In this document: positions 8,678 to 17,062 of the stretch, piece after piece
Position numbering within the stretch: position 1 is the stretch's first letter
Layout of the letters: each line of letters starts with the position of its first letter
Origin: Gracilibacillus salinarum
GTDB taxonomy: Bacteria; Bacillota; Bacilli; Bacillales; Amphibacillaceae
Direction of reading: 5' to 3'
Length of the DNA stretch: 64,000 nt
Assembly: GCF_022919575.1 (NCBI RefSeq)
Contig: NZ_CP095071.1
Coordinates: 1,798,001-1,862,000 of the forward strand
Program-made: the position numbers and the translations under genes
The notes under the pieces: model-generated
What the model was told of the DNA's origin: nothing
Seen by the model: only the letters and a program-made list of their open reading frames with translations
The model's database searches: none

Positions 8678-8737
8678 TGTATCCCTCACTGATTATTGTT
8701 ATCTATTGTCTTTAAGTAAGCTGCATACATAAGTAAC

Positions 8738-8830
8738 ATAAGGCCACATTTTATGGCCACTTTTCGATGTTTTATGGCCACTTTTATTCATTTTATGGCC
8801 ACTTTCAGCAGTTTTATGGCCACTTCTACT
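8738..8830. repeat. 21-bp tandem repeat, TTTATGGCCACTTTT type (4-5 copies)
   Basis: GGCCAC occurs at 8755, 8776, 8797 and 8818, exactly 21 bp apart, with a further copy out of phase at 8742. This is the same family as the array at 7311-7412, and one intermotif (TTTTCGATGTTTTATGGCCA) is identical in both. The array lies just before the 3' end of the interrupted yfjL-like gene. Short ORFs with SGHK or MATF repeats are artefacts. Confidence 0.9.
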
Positions 8831-8837
8831 AAAATTA

Positions 8838-9497
8838 CTAGTCAAAAAAAAGCTGATCAGCCGTATATTCACTACTCTCAATTTCTTTTCTTATTGATTC
8901 TTCCAGGCTGGTGTCCACATTCTCGTCTGCCCAAATATTCACTTCTAATTCTTTGCTTTCAGCTGAGATTACTTCCACATTGACTTTCGTATTTTCAGGT
9001 AAGTATTTCTGTACGATTTTTGTTATATCTTCTGTTGCTTTTAAGTTAAACGTTTCAAACTCGTATCCATCCGTAATCTCTTTGTTTTGAATATCTTGCC
9101 CTACATAAAGTGAGACTTCAATCAGTGGGGGATTTGTCCCACTGATTGCTAGCGAAACTTATCAGGAAGTTATCGTCCGTTCCCCCCACTTAGCTTCTTG
9201 TTTTATCTCTTGAACCTTAATATGGGGGGATTACGGACGGTTAGCGCCGTGATAAAATAACATGGCTGGATGATTCACTTCGAATGCTTCTGCGGAATAA
9301 GTACCATGCATGAGATCATATGACATACTATCGATTTCAAAATCTTGCTGGTGGGTATCCTCTAAATAATTCTCGAACGCTTTGTTATATTTATATAAAC
9401 TCCAAGGTGATCCATAATTAATAAAAAAGATAAGACTACCAATCAAGAATACAGACAGCCAGAAGATTTTGGATTTTAATAGTTTCAGTTTATTCAC
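8838..9497 (-). pseudogene. YfjL-like membrane protein gene split by a mobile element
   Basis: The N-terminal half (from 9497: one transmembrane helix, then LEDTHQQDFEIDSMSYDLMH) ends LFYHGANRP at a stop inside an inserted element. On the other side of the element the same gene resumes with VGQDIQNKEITDGYEFETFN and runs to a TAG at 8838-8840. Removing the 147 bases between the two TTTAT copies joins TTATTTTAT to GTAGGGCAA in frame and gives a continuous protein of about 170 residues. The architecture resembles YfjL-like proteins, whose function is unknown. The start follows AACTAGGAGTGAATAA. Confidence 0.85.
9105..9256 (-). mobile_element. structured TTTAT-flanked element, copy 1 (inside yfjL-like gene)
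   Basis: Read on the minus strand the element begins CACGGCGCTAACCGTCCGTA and ends GATTGAAGTCTCAC, with TTTAT on both sides. Inner stems are CGTCCGT with ACGGACG, CCCCCC with GGGGGG, and a terminal hairpin CAATCAGTGGG/CCCACTGATTG. It carries no ORF. Similar copies occur at 24490, 54655 and 57541. The layout resembles bcr1-type repeats and non-autonomous IS200/IS605 derivatives; this assignment is inferred. Confidence 0.85.
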
Positions 9498-9513
9498 TCC
9501 TAGTTTTTACAAT

Positions 9514-10116
9514 CTATCCATTCAAATGAAGAATGCTGCTCTGGGCATTGTTATTCTTTTTAAGATAGTCTTCCTGGAGAATGCCACAGATTGCACAGTC
9601 CTTATACTGGCTCTTGGCATTGCGGATCATATGTCTGATTACTCCTTCTCTCTCCATACCAGCATTGCTCATCATTTTTCCAGAAGCAGGGTTGTCTATA
9701 TTATGTGCTGCAGATATTTTGTGGATATTCATATGGCAAAAACCAAATTCCACCACAGCTTTGAGTGCTTCCGTTCCATATCCCTGATTCCACCACTTGG
9801 GTCCTATTGAATAGCTTACCTCACAGTTTTCAGTGGCATTATCAAACTGATAGAGATCGATTTCGCCGATAAGTTCACGGCTGTCTTTCAACATAATTCC
9901 CCAGTAACAAAAATCTTTATTTCCGTATTGGCCGACTATCTTTTCCATTCTCTCCATGGTCTCCGATACTTTTTTATGTGCTGCGTTGATCCGATTGTCG
10001 GCTACCCGTTCGTCTGAAAGCCAGTGGTCAAACACACTTTGCACATCTGTAAGTGCTAATCTTCTAAGTATTAAACGATTTGTTTCTATGATTGGGGTTC
10101 CTAAATAGTTGATCAT
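9514..10116 (-). CDS. GNAT-family N-acetyltransferase (RimJ/RimL-like)
   Basis: The product has 200 residues and the GNAT fold of ribosomal-protein or small-molecule acetyltransferases using acetyl-CoA. It begins IIETNRLILRRLALTDVQSV, the standard opening of this subfamily. It continues with the beta-4 strand CEVSYSIGPKWWNQGYGTEA, whose GYGTEA is the acetyl-CoA pyrophosphate loop, and then HNIDNPASGKMMSNAGMEREG. The length is normal. The target is unknown. It is followed after 16 bases by the yfjL-like pseudogene and preceded by the APH-like gene 13 bases away, so these may form one transcript. Confidence 0.9.
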   Translation of the reverse strand: MINYLGTPIIETNRLILRRLALTDVQSVFDHWLSDERVADNRINAAHKKVSETMERMEKIVGQYGNKDFCYWGIMLKDSRELIGEIDLYQFDNATENCEVSYSIGPKWWNQGYGTEALKAVVEFGFCHMNIHKISAAHNIDNPASGKMMSNAGMEREGVIRHMIRNAKSQYKDCAICGILQEDYLKKNNNAQSSILHLNG

Positions 10117-10129
10117 TTAATCACCTGAA

Positions 10130-10999
10130 CTATTGTAAGTATTTTTTTAACCTCTCCATATTTTCTGCCAAAAACAAAGCATTTTTTTCAATTCCTCTAC
10201 GTTTACACCAGCCGATGCTATTGAAGGCATCGGTAAATCGATAAAAAGGAAGGACATTTTCAAGATTAATCAATGGTCTAACACTGGTGTAGCCTTCTTG
10301 GTATGCGTGATATAAGCGATCATCATAACTTAAATAATCGCGATACAGTTTAGTAAAATCAATTTCTGTTGAACCAAATCTTACGCTCTCAAAATCTATT
10401 ACTCCTGAAACATTGTCATGATCAACAATTATATTGGCTGGTCGAAAATCCATGTGGATGAAACTTGGTCCATCCGGTGAAGGTAGTTGTTGTTTCATCA
10501 CTTCAAATTTATCAATGGCTCTCTTATATAATTGTTCATCTATAACGCCCCTTACATCTTCAGCAAAATTCAAGAATTGCTGTTCGATGAAACTGGACCA
10601 TTGCCAAAATTCATTTTTAATACCCGTTAATTTTTGCTCGGGAGGAGGTTGAATAGCATGCATTTCAGCATGAAGAACTCCAATCTGGTACGCTATTGAT
10701 GGTGTAGATTTAGAAGTTAATGGCTCTCCCTTTAATTCAGATAATAAAAAAACACCCGTACACTCCTCATCACCTGTCCAATAATCTAGCATATCAGGGG
10801 TTGAAACGCTTCCTTTTAAGATTTTATAGGCTTCTAGCTCGCGTTGAAACTTTAAAGTTGTAAAAGGAATTTTCAAATAAACATTTTCACCAGTATACAA
10901 ATTACATTTATATACGGTTGAACTTGAACTATGAGAGTCCTCAACTTCATTCATTGTTCGCACTCGTAATCCAAATTGATCAATGGCTCGATTTAACAC
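10130..10999 (-). CDS. aminoglycoside phosphotransferase-like (APH/choline kinase fold) protein
   Basis: This protein-kinase-fold enzyme presumably transfers phosphate from ATP to a small hydroxyl substrate. The catalytic loop is FIHMDFRPANIIVD (H-x-D-x-x-x-x-N) and the metal-binding motif is GVIDFE; the Lys-containing strand is VYLKIPF. The frame opens at 11062, but GGAGGGGGAAGTGCG precedes a GTG at 10999, which gives 289 residues beginning LNRAIDQFG and fits the family better. The substrate is unknown. This fold also covers homoserine and fructosamine kinases, so antibiotic resistance should not be assumed. Confidence 0.82.
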   Translation of the reverse strand: MLNRAIDQFGLRVRTMNEVEDSHSSSSTVYKCNLYTGENVYLKIPFTTLKFQRELEAYKILKGSVSTPDMLDYWTGDEECTGVFLLSELKGEPLTSKSTPSIAYQIGVLHAEMHAIQPPPEQKLTGIKNEFWQWSSFIEQQFLNFAEDVRGVIDEQLYKRAIDKFEVMKQQLPSPDGPSFIHMDFRPANIIVDHDNVSGVIDFESVRFGSTEIDFTKLYRDYLSYDDRLYHAYQEGYTSVRPLINLENVLPFYRFTDAFNSIGWCKRRGIEKNALFLAENMERLKKYLQ

Positions 11000-11036
11000 C
11001 GCACTTCCCCCTCCCTGTAAAAAATAGCAAAGCTGG

Positions 11037-11351
11037 TTATTTTCTATTTCTCGAAAAACCAATCAATGCAATAATCAAACAAAACATACTAACAGCCCAG
11101 GCAACGCCGGCTATACCGATTCGAAAGGAAATCTCTTCGGATGCCATGGGATGATTGTAGTCAAAACCAATAGCCTGCAGTGCAAAATATACGGAAATAA
11201 TCAATGAAAAGAAGTGTAACAATGTCCATATGTATCCGAAGCTATTATGCTTATTTTTTATCCAAAGGAACAATGTAACGATAAGAGCGATTCCCATCAC
11301 AATTGAAAAACCAGCAATTAACAAGCCGATTACTTCCTGTTCTAATGGCAT
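11037..11351 (-). CDS. small integral membrane protein
   Basis: The product is 104 residues with about three transmembrane helices (roughly 8-28, 38-60 and 77-97) and a basic C-terminus. The frame extends back to 11384, but GAGGAGGTGTAATTTT lies just before the ATG at 11351 and decides the start. The 3' end overlaps the upstream part of the APH-like frame but not its chosen GTG start. The family is not recognised. The following gene is a second tiny membrane protein in the same orientation. Confidence 0.72.
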   Translation of the reverse strand: MPLEQEVIGLLIAGFSIVMGIALIVTLFLWIKNKHNSFGYIWTLLHFFSLIISVYFALQAIGFDYNHPMASEEISFRIGIAGVAWAVSMFCLIIALIGFSRNRK

Positions 11352-11397
11352 AAAATTACACCTCCTCAAATCCAGAAATCCCACGCATGACGTATCA

Positions 11398-11577
11398 TTA
11401 ATTTTTTTCTAAACGATTTACGTATTTGATTAAAAAATACAGCATGATCCACGGAAGAATAAATTTTGTAGCCCATTCTATTACATTAGGTATGATGGAT
11501 GACGTATTTATGCCAAAATAAGGGGGGATGAACAAAAGAACAAATAAAGTGATAAGAGCTATGATTACATTTTTCAT
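11398..11577 (-). CDS. 59-residue membrane peptide
   Basis: It has two hydrophobic segments (about 3-18 and 36-50) and a charged tail ending NRLEKN. AAGGAGGTGTTTAAT precedes the ATG at 11577, a near-perfect ribosome site, so the gene is probably real despite its size. An upstream GTG at 11586 lies inside the ribosome site and is rejected. The function is unknown. Confidence 0.65.
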   Translation of the reverse strand: MKNVIIALITLFVLLFIPPYFGINTSSIIPNVIEWATKFILPWIMLYFLIKYVNRLEKN

Positions 11578-11587
11578 ATTAAACACC

Positions 11588-11883
11588 TCCTTGCACTCTT
11601 TTTGTTTTTAACGCTGGTTCAATCTAAGATGTACATATGTTTATTTTAACATAATATTCCAATAGATAGTTTGAAATATAGAAATTCATCTCTCTTTTTT
11701 CCAAATCAGATAGAAAGAGCTAACTCTTTTACGAAAAGTTAGCTCAAGATTTACCAAAATAACACTATCCCCAAGCCGTTTATTAGAAAACTCCGCATTC
11801 GCCTCGTCTGTTAGTAAGTTTCTTATACTTGGTACATACTTTTTCACAACGTCGAACTTCTTCATTGCTAAAATTTTCCTACA
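11588..11883. other. intergenic region downstream of metG-like gene, with stem-loop
   Basis: A stem-loop at 11717-11745 (GAGCTAACT paired with AGTTAGCTC) lies about 140 bases past the methionyl-tRNA synthetase stop. On the minus strand only a weak T-rich tract follows, so it is a possible but imperfect terminator. The stretch TCTTCATTGCTAAAATTTTC at about 11856 resembles TCTTCATTGCTTAAATTTTTCC at 541, a shared remnant of unknown nature. Confidence 0.5.
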
Positions 11884-13521
11884 CTATAAAAAAGACTGGG
11901 CTTTTAATTTTTCAACCTCTACCTCAATTGTTGCTACATCAACCCTTTCGAATAGTGGTTTCACATGTTTTAATTTGGAATCATATCTTTCAATTGGTTT
12001 CCATTGAAATTCCGATATGTTTAAGCTCTCTTTTATTTCACTACTTGAAAATGGAAGAAATGGACTTAATAACTGAGCCATATTTGCAATGATATATACA
12101 CAAGTGGCTAATGTATTATTACATTCTTCAGGAGAATCTTTCACCTGAACCCATGGCTGTTGATGATCAAAATACTTATTGGCATGCCGGATATATTCAA
12201 ATAAAATATCCAATGCTTGTTTGAAGTGCGTTTCTTCGATCAGCTTACCTATCTCAGTATACAAATTCTTAATTTCGTCCTTGATAGACGCATCCACTTT
12301 AGCGTATGGAATTCTTCCATCAAAAGATTTTTCAATAAATTTTAACGTTCTATTGATGAAGTTACCATATGCACCTAATAGTTCGCTGTTATGACTGTAG
12401 ACAAACTCTCTCCACGAAAAATCGGAATCTCTATTCTCAGGAGCGTTTATTGTTAAGAAATAGCGTATGGAATCTGGATGATATTTCTCAAGCAGATCCG
12501 GTACCCATACTGCCCAATTTTTGCTTGTAGACAGCTTCTTCTTTTCAACTGTTAGATACTCATTGGAAACAATATGAGTAGGCAAAGCTTCAAGCTTTAC
12601 CCCTAACAAAATCGATGGCCAAATAATCGAATGAAATGGAATATTATCCTTCCCGTGTATATAATATGAGATTGTATCTTTACTCCAGAAAACGGAATCA
12701 TCTCTTTTATGTTCTTTCGCCCATTTTCTACTGACTGAATAATAGCCTGATACAGCTTCAATCCACACATAAAATTTTTTATCTTCATAACCATGTACTG
12801 GTACCGAAACGCCGATTGGCAAATCACGTGATACAGCACGGTCATGCAATCCTTCTTTCAAATATCTTGCCGTTAATTGGTTTGCATTGTCACGCCACAA
12901 ACCATTACTCCTAGCGTTATCAGCATACTGTTGTAACGGTTCTTGAAATGTACTTAATTTAAAGTAGAAGTGTTCAGTATTTCTTGTAGTTGGAACATCG
13001 CCGCATAGTTTACATTTCTTATCACGAAGGTCTAATGGTTCTAAGATTTTGGAGCAATGATCACACTGATCCCCTCTTGCATCCTTTACACAATTCGGAC
13101 AAAGCCCCTCCACAAATCGATCAGGTAAAAACTGGTCACACGTTGTACAATATGCCTGTTCCACCGCTTTCTGATAAATTTTTTCGTTTTCTACTAATTT
13201 CAAAAAGATTTCCTGAACAGTTTTATGATGATGTGCAGAGTCGGTACGCGTATAACAATCATAGGTGAAACCAAGCTTCTCAAAGCATTCACTAAATTCC
13301 TCATGGTATTTATCAGCAATTTCCCTTGGAGTCACACCTTCCTGCTTTGCTCTGATTGTAATAGGAGTTCCATTACAGTCGCTTCCTGAGACATAAAGGA
13401 CATTATCCCCCTTTGCTCTGTAATATCGTGCTAAAATATCTCCTGATAATAAACTGGCAATATGCCCTAAATGCATGGAACCATTTGCATAGGGCCAAGC
13501 CCCTCCAATGAATACGTTCAT
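11884..13521 (-). CDS. metG: methionyl-tRNA synthetase, short form without C-terminal EMAP domain
   Basis: This class I enzyme charges tRNA-Met using ATP. The product has 545 residues from ATG 13521, which follows AAAGGAGGTAGTGAT; the frame open to 13581 lacks a site. The HIGH motif is HLGH (17-20) and the KMSKS motif is KLSTSKN near 328. Between them is a zinc-knuckle insertion with four Cys pairs (CTTC, CPNC, CDHC, CKLC). B. subtilis MetS is about 660 residues because of a C-terminal tRNA-binding domain, which is absent here. This may be a second MetRS. A methionine T-box controls it. Confidence 0.93.
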   Translation of the reverse strand: MNVFIGGAWPYANGSMHLGHIASLLSGDILARYYRAKGDNVLYVSGSDCNGTPITIRAKQEGVTPREIADKYHEEFSECFEKLGFTYDCYTRTDSAHHHKTVQEIFLKLVENEKIYQKAVEQAYCTTCDQFLPDRFVEGLCPNCVKDARGDQCDHCSKILEPLDLRDKKCKLCGDVPTTRNTEHFYFKLSTFQEPLQQYADNARSNGLWRDNANQLTARYLKEGLHDRAVSRDLPIGVSVPVHGYEDKKFYVWIEAVSGYYSVSRKWAKEHKRDDSVFWSKDTISYYIHGKDNIPFHSIIWPSILLGVKLEALPTHIVSNEYLTVEKKKLSTSKNWAVWVPDLLEKYHPDSIRYFLTINAPENRDSDFSWREFVYSHNSELLGAYGNFINRTLKFIEKSFDGRIPYAKVDASIKDEIKNLYTEIGKLIEETHFKQALDILFEYIRHANKYFDHQQPWVQVKDSPEECNNTLATCVYIIANMAQLLSPFLPFSSSEIKESLNISEFQWKPIERYDSKLKHVKPLFERVDVATIEVEVEKLKAQSFL

Positions 13522-13543
13522 ATCACTACCTCCTTTTAATCTA

Positions 13544-13593
13544 CAAAAAAAACCTCGCCCTAAGACAAAAACGCTTGTCAAAGGACGAGGTTA
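13544..13593 (-). terminator. T-box regulated terminator
   Basis: This GC-rich hairpin pairs AACCTCGTCCT with AGGGCGAGGTT and is followed by a T run on the minus strand. Its 5' arm is shared with the antiterminator formed by the T-box sequence. It is a conditional terminator, not a gene-end one. Confidence 0.85.
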
Positions 13594-13835
13594 TACTCGT
13601 GTTACCACCTTTTATTTACTAATCACTCACATGATCAGCCTCGATAAGTACGGAACATTACATGCTCTTATACCCTGACATTTATAACGAGTGCCAAATC
13701 TCGTCATAACCTAACTTCAAAAAAGTTCAGCTATGCAGCTCAGAGACCATGTTCAATTAACGAATCCTTGCTTCTTTTCAGCTGCCGAAGCTCTCTGTAT
13801 AAGGATGAACATTAATTTACTCTTCTCTTCCATGC
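13544..13835 (-). promoter_or_regulatory. T-box riboswitch (methionine specifier) upstream of metG
   Basis: The minus strand carries the T-box core AAGGTGGTAACACGAG (about 13612-13597). It overlaps the left arm of a terminator, AACCTCGTCCT paired with AGGGCGAGGTT, which is followed by eight T. Stem I is recognisable from AGAGAGC to CTCTGAGCTGC. The specifier reads GAAC-ATG-GTCTCTG, with ATG at 13750-13748, matching methionine. Uncharged tRNA-Met would stabilise the antiterminator and allow read-through into the synthetase. Confidence 0.9.
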
Positions 13836-13920
13836 CTTTTCCATTTAATATTACCTTATTATTACATTTTCTTTTGGATAAAACAACATCTGATTTTATT
13901 ATTGTACATTTTTATTTTAT

Positions 13921-13968
13921 AAAGTGAGACTTCAATCAGTTGGGATATTACGCTGTGATAAAATTCTT
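13921..13968 (-). mobile_element. internally deleted copy of the TTTAT-flanked element
   Basis: The minus strand reads TTTATCACAGCGTAAT, then CCCAACTGATTGAAGTCTCA and CTTTAT. These are the two ends of the structured element joined with about 100 bases missing. It lies between the T-box leader and the VOC gene. The preserved TTTAT at both ends supports the boundary assignment made from the longer copies. Confidence 0.75.
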
Positions 13969-13979
13969 CCGTATTATTT

Positions 13980-14348
13980 TTACGAGGAAACCCTAATATA
14001 ATACCCATCTGGATCAATCAGCCTAAAATCAGATAATCCCCACGGCCTTTCTTTTAATGGAGTTTCTATCTTATAATCTGTTGATAACACTCTTTCATAT
14101 GTTCCTTCCAGATCCTTAACTTCCAGGACAATTTCAACACCTTTACCATTTGGCTGGTTACCTTCTGTTTTTAATGGATGTGACTGTTCAAGCTTCTCCA
14201 ACTTCGCAAGTCCGATTACGACATTTCCGTTTGTAATTGGAGTATACTTTTCATTTATACCAGAAGGTGCTGTAAAACCAAGAACCCTTTGATAGAAATG
14301 AACGGTTTCTTCTATATTTTTTACGAATAGCTCCAGTCTTAGCTTCAT
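13980..14348 (-). CDS. VOC-superfamily protein (glyoxalase/bleomycin resistance-like)
   Basis: The product is 122 residues with a single VOC fold. It opens with MKLRLELFVKNIEETVHFYQ and VLGF, and closes with KERPWGLSDFRLIDPDGYYI, the conserved late strand with D-P-D-G. Metal ligands of true glyoxalase I are not all obvious, so the catalytic role is uncertain. It differs clearly in sequence from the VOC gene at 7456-7821, so the two are not a recent duplication. The start follows AAATGGTGGTGTATC. Confidence 0.85.
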   Translation of the reverse strand: MKLRLELFVKNIEETVHFYQRVLGFTAPSGINEKYTPITNGNVVIGLAKLEKLEQSHPLKTEGNQPNGKGVEIVLEVKDLEGTYERVLSTDYKIETPLKERPWGLSDFRLIDPDGYYIRVSS

Positions 14349-14384
14349 GATACACCACCATTTTAAAATTTTGCCAAGCTTCTT

Positions 14385-14726
14385 TCACTCAAAACCATCA
14401 CCAGTCGTCCGCTCATAAAAAGTAACAAACCAATCAAAATTATGTATAAATGCACGATGAAGCTGATCAAATCTCTTGTCAAGCTCGCTTCTGGACAAAT
14501 AGTTTTGATGTTCCATTTCAACGATACTGTCTTCTAATGATAATAGATTTCTAATTACGTTCACTAAGTATCCTCTTTGCTCTCCTTCATAATCTCCTTG
14601 AACAACAAGGTCTAGTAATGCTCCCCTTACTTGCTTTACCTCAGAAAGCATCCCCTCTAAATCCCCTGCATCAAAGGACACAGCGTCCTTACTAATTAAC
14701 CATTCGTTCAAATATAGGCAGGACAT
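14385..14726 (-). CDS. conserved small protein, probably the 3' part of a frameshifted gene
   Basis: The frame gives 113 residues: mainly helical, acidic, no membrane segment, with a C-terminus HNFDWFVTFYERTTGDGFE. The ATG at 14726 lacks a ribosome site and lies inside the preceding frame with a 35-base overlap. Deleting one A from GTTAATTAG near 14696 would fuse MV of the upstream protein to ISKDAVSFDAGDLEGM of this one and give a single protein of about 190 residues with an N-terminal anchor. I favour one broken gene. The family is not recognised. Confidence 0.55.
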   Translation of the reverse strand: MSCLYLNEWLISKDAVSFDAGDLEGMLSEVKQVRGALLDLVVQGDYEGEQRGYLVNVIRNLLSLEDSIVEMEHQNYLSRSELDKRFDQLHRAFIHNFDWFVTFYERTTGDGFE

Positions 14727-14970
14727 ACTCGGTACTGTCTATTGTCAGATTTACATCATTATTAGCTGAATCTTTTTCATAGGTTGCTTTAAATTCACTT
14801 AAAACTTCTTCATAGCTCTTCCCATTGAATAAGATTTCGTCAGGTTTATAAGCATAACTTTTGTTGATACTGAAAGGCGAGTAGGGATAAAACCAATTCA
14901 TCGAAAAAAAGATAATAGCTACACCAATTCCCACCAGTACCAGACTGACGCTTTTTCGCTTTACGCTCAT
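14692..14970 (-). CDS. membrane-anchored small protein, probably the 5' part of a frameshifted gene
   Basis: The frame gives 92 residues with a basic N-terminus, one transmembrane helix (about 8-27) and an extracytoplasmic segment rich in Tyr, Asp and Glu. AAGGAGAAGTTGAA precedes the ATG, a good ribosome site. It ends TEYVLPIFERMVN at a stop where the next frame (14385-14726) takes over. The two together look like one gene with a one-base change. The function is unknown. Confidence 0.6.
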   Translation of the reverse strand: MSVKRKSVSLVLVGIGVAIIFFSMNWFYPYSPFSINKSYAYKPDEILFNGKSYEEVLSEFKATYEKDSANNDVNLTIDSTEYVLPIFERMVN

Positions 14971-15016
14971 TTCAACTTCTCCTTACTCTCATTACAGTTT
15001 GATATTACGTTCCTCT

Positions 15017-15301
15017 TTATTTGATCAACCCCTCATCTTCTTGCTCAGCTTCCATTCTGTCGGCATCTATATTCTTTTGAAACCATAATTCCTCAATAGA
15101 CTGATAAGCTACTTTTATAAATAGAATAACAACTATCAAAAATAAAATATCCATTAAAATATTAAAAAGATATTGAATATAAATACCGATGAATGGGATA
15201 TCTGATAGCAAAGGTAAATCCATTTCACCTATCTTATGGATACCGAATACTAATATTAAAGTTATAAGTATCTTAACTAAGTCATTGTATAGATTATTCA
15301 A
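15017..15301 (-). CDS. small membrane protein, unknown function
   Basis: The product is 94 residues with two long hydrophobic helices (about 6-22 and 38-66) and an acidic, soluble C-terminus ending EAEQEDEGLIK. The frame starts at a TTG behind AAAGGGGGGGGTACCAA, a G-rich but non-ideal ribosome site. The homopolymer of eight G just upstream could vary in length and change expression. The family is not recognised. Confidence 0.6.
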   Translation of the reverse strand: MNNLYNDLVKILITLILVFGIHKIGEMDLPLLSDIPFIGIYIQYLFNILMDILFLIVVILFIKVAYQSIEELWFQKNIDADRMEAEQEDEGLIK

Positions 15302-15325
15302 TTGGTACCCCCCCCTTTTTCATCT

Positions 15326-15823
15326 TTAAACCGTCGTCGCCGAGGATGTTGCTGCCTGGTCAGCTTTCACACAATCAATCGCAACAACGAGGGCAATAAT
15401 AACGCTCTCCATTTCTTCCTTTATTACTTGAACCTTGTAGCTGTCTCCCCACGAGAACCACTCTTTGCCAACTTCAGCTACCGTTTCCCCATGCTGCAGC
15501 ACTTGAAAATCCATATCCCACCAATTACCATGTACTTCAATCCCTGCTGCATCAATTGTATATCGCGCTTTTAAGGAGGAAAATTCCTTTTTGATCGTTA
15601 ATACCTCCTGACCGTTTACCTCCACCAAAAATTTTGGCAAAAAGCTGAACGGCTTTTTCGTAATGCATGCGATTTGATCTCTCGCTGTATTCAGTATGGA
15701 GAAAGTCTTTGGCACTTTCATGAAGCTTCCCTCCACATCATATACATCATTCTCCTGCTCATCTTTCACTGTGAATTTTTCGCTTAAACTGAACACTTTT
15801 TGTTTTATAAAAAGCTGTTTCAT
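15326..15823 (-). CDS. LURP-one-related (YxjI-like) protein
   Basis: The product is 165 residues from ATG 15823, which follows CTAGGAGGGAATAGG; the frame open to 15880 lacks a site. It begins MKQLFIKQKVFSLSEKFTVK, the standard N-terminus of YxjI-like LURP-one proteins. It continues with the tubby-like beta strands VEGSFMKVPKTFSILN and GIEVHGNWWDMDFQVL. Members form a 12-stranded barrel around a central helix and are thought to bind lipid or membranes; the role in bacteria is unclear. The last strand before the C-terminal helix is intact. Confidence 0.87.
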   Translation of the reverse strand: MKQLFIKQKVFSLSEKFTVKDEQENDVYDVEGSFMKVPKTFSILNTARDQIACITKKPFSFLPKFLVEVNGQEVLTIKKEFSSLKARYTIDAAGIEVHGNWWDMDFQVLQHGETVAEVGKEWFSWGDSYKVQVIKEEMESVIIALVVAIDCVKADQAATSSATTV

Positions 15824-15842
15824 CCTATTCCCTCCTAGTGAT

Positions 15843-16438
15843 TTACATGAAGTTATCCTCATAAATAACTTCCCCATCATTATTCAATCCTCGTAATGTT
15901 CTTGCTTTATAGTCATCTTCCATGTCGTTCCAATGAAATAAGAACATGCGATGATCTTTTAATTGATACGTTAACGTTTCAATATCTTCTCCAGGTACGC
16001 CTTTTCCTCTACTATCCGCTATTGACACATCCAGTTCTACTCTGCTTATTTCCGGGTTGGTCACAATACCATAATATTGCATCAACCTGTAATCTTCATT
16101 AATCAAGGTACCACCCCAGGAATAGTTAATATCTTGATCCTCTTTTATCTCTTCCCCACCAGCACCGCTTCCTGGTCCCCAGAAAATGCCGGCATGTTTA
16201 TTAATTAAAGTAGCTGAAAACCAGTTTTTATAGGTAGACAGAAAAATCTGGACATCCTCTAAATCTACTTTTTCTAATACTTGTGATGGACCATAGTAAA
16301 TAGTCCGTTCCGATTTTTCAAAGGCCGCTTCTGGGGAAAGCTCGTAATATGTAATATAAGGGATTCTATAATCACAAAAAAGATTAACAGACAGGCAATG
16401 GTCCATTCTATTATCGCTTGTATTACTGTTCGATTCAT
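15843..16438 (-). pseudogene. membrane-anchored protein gene with a homopolymer frameshift
   Basis: A strong ribosome site (GGGGGGAGCACA) precedes an ATG at 16438 that encodes the anchor IIEWTIACLLIFF. That frame then meets a run of six T (16376-16381) and closes soon after. The frame one base away carries CDYRIPYITYYELSPEAAFE and stays open to 15843. With seven T the two would be continuous, about 198 residues. The frame from 16406 alone has no ribosome site or anchor. The extracytoplasmic domain is not recognised. A genuine mutation and a sequencing error are equally possible. Confidence 0.72.
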
Positions 16439-16464
16439 TGTGCTCCCCCCTGGTCTATTGAAAA

Positions 16465-16905
16465 TTAAGTTTGAAACATTCGATCAAACCATTCGAACTT
16501 TATTTCTATTGTCTCTACATTTGCTGCTAGAGGTTCATAGTGAACAACCGTATACTGCCCCCATGTTTCACCTGAAGATGAGCTGCTTGTTACTGGATAA
16601 CTATTACCTTTATCATCTTTTAATTCAAGTGCAGATTCCGGAAATGACCAGCCATTTTCTTCCTTATGCACTTCTAAAATTAAGGAGGTTTCCTCTGGTG
16701 CTAATACAAGATGCTTGAATAAAATATCATCACCTTCCAAGTTTACCTTTTTATCTAAATCGATAAGAACCGCATCTCCGTTATTCACTTTATTTTCAAT
16801 ATTCTCTGGCAGCCCATTCGTCATCCCTGAAAAAAAAGAAACAATATTGGGTATAAGTACAATTATACAAACGATTATGATAAGGCGCCGAATCCATACT
16901 CCCAT
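16465..16905 (-). CDS. membrane-anchored extracytoplasmic protein, unknown function
   Basis: The product is 146 residues with a basic start, one transmembrane helix (about 6-27) and a beta-rich domain ending TIEIKFEWFDRMFQT. The region KHLVLAPEETSLILEVHKEE looks like an immunoglobulin-type strand pair, as in DUF4179/DUF5643 partner proteins. A ribosome site (GTTGGAGTTGATGGA) is present. It lies 26 bases upstream of the frameshifted membrane-protein gene, in the same orientation, so the two were probably one operon. Confidence 0.65.
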   Translation of the reverse strand: MGVWIRRLIIIVCIIVLIPNIVSFFSGMTNGLPENIENKVNNGDAVLIDLDKKVNLEGDDILFKHLVLAPEETSLILEVHKEENGWSFPESALELKDDKGNSYPVTSSSSSGETWGQYTVVHYEPLAANVETIEIKFEWFDRMFQT

Positions 16906-17062
16906 TCCATCAACTCCAACTTTTTTATGCCCTTTGCAAATATACGTCGCAAACTCATTTATATGTTAACATAAATAACCATTTTTGGAGGGGAATGATT
17001 CAAAAAGGATAATCCTCATTAACGTCGAACTATTATAGTAATAAGAACAAAGGAGCATGCTC

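Noticed and set aside
8699..8983. Small ORFs with SGHK (minus) and MATF (plus) repeats
   Set aside because: The seven-codon periodicity comes from the 21-bp DNA repeat; both strands give equally regular peptides.
10130..10999. Aminoglycoside resistance gene
   Set aside because: The kinase-fold motifs are shared with many metabolic kinases, and the sequence does not match a known resistance enzyme that I recognise.
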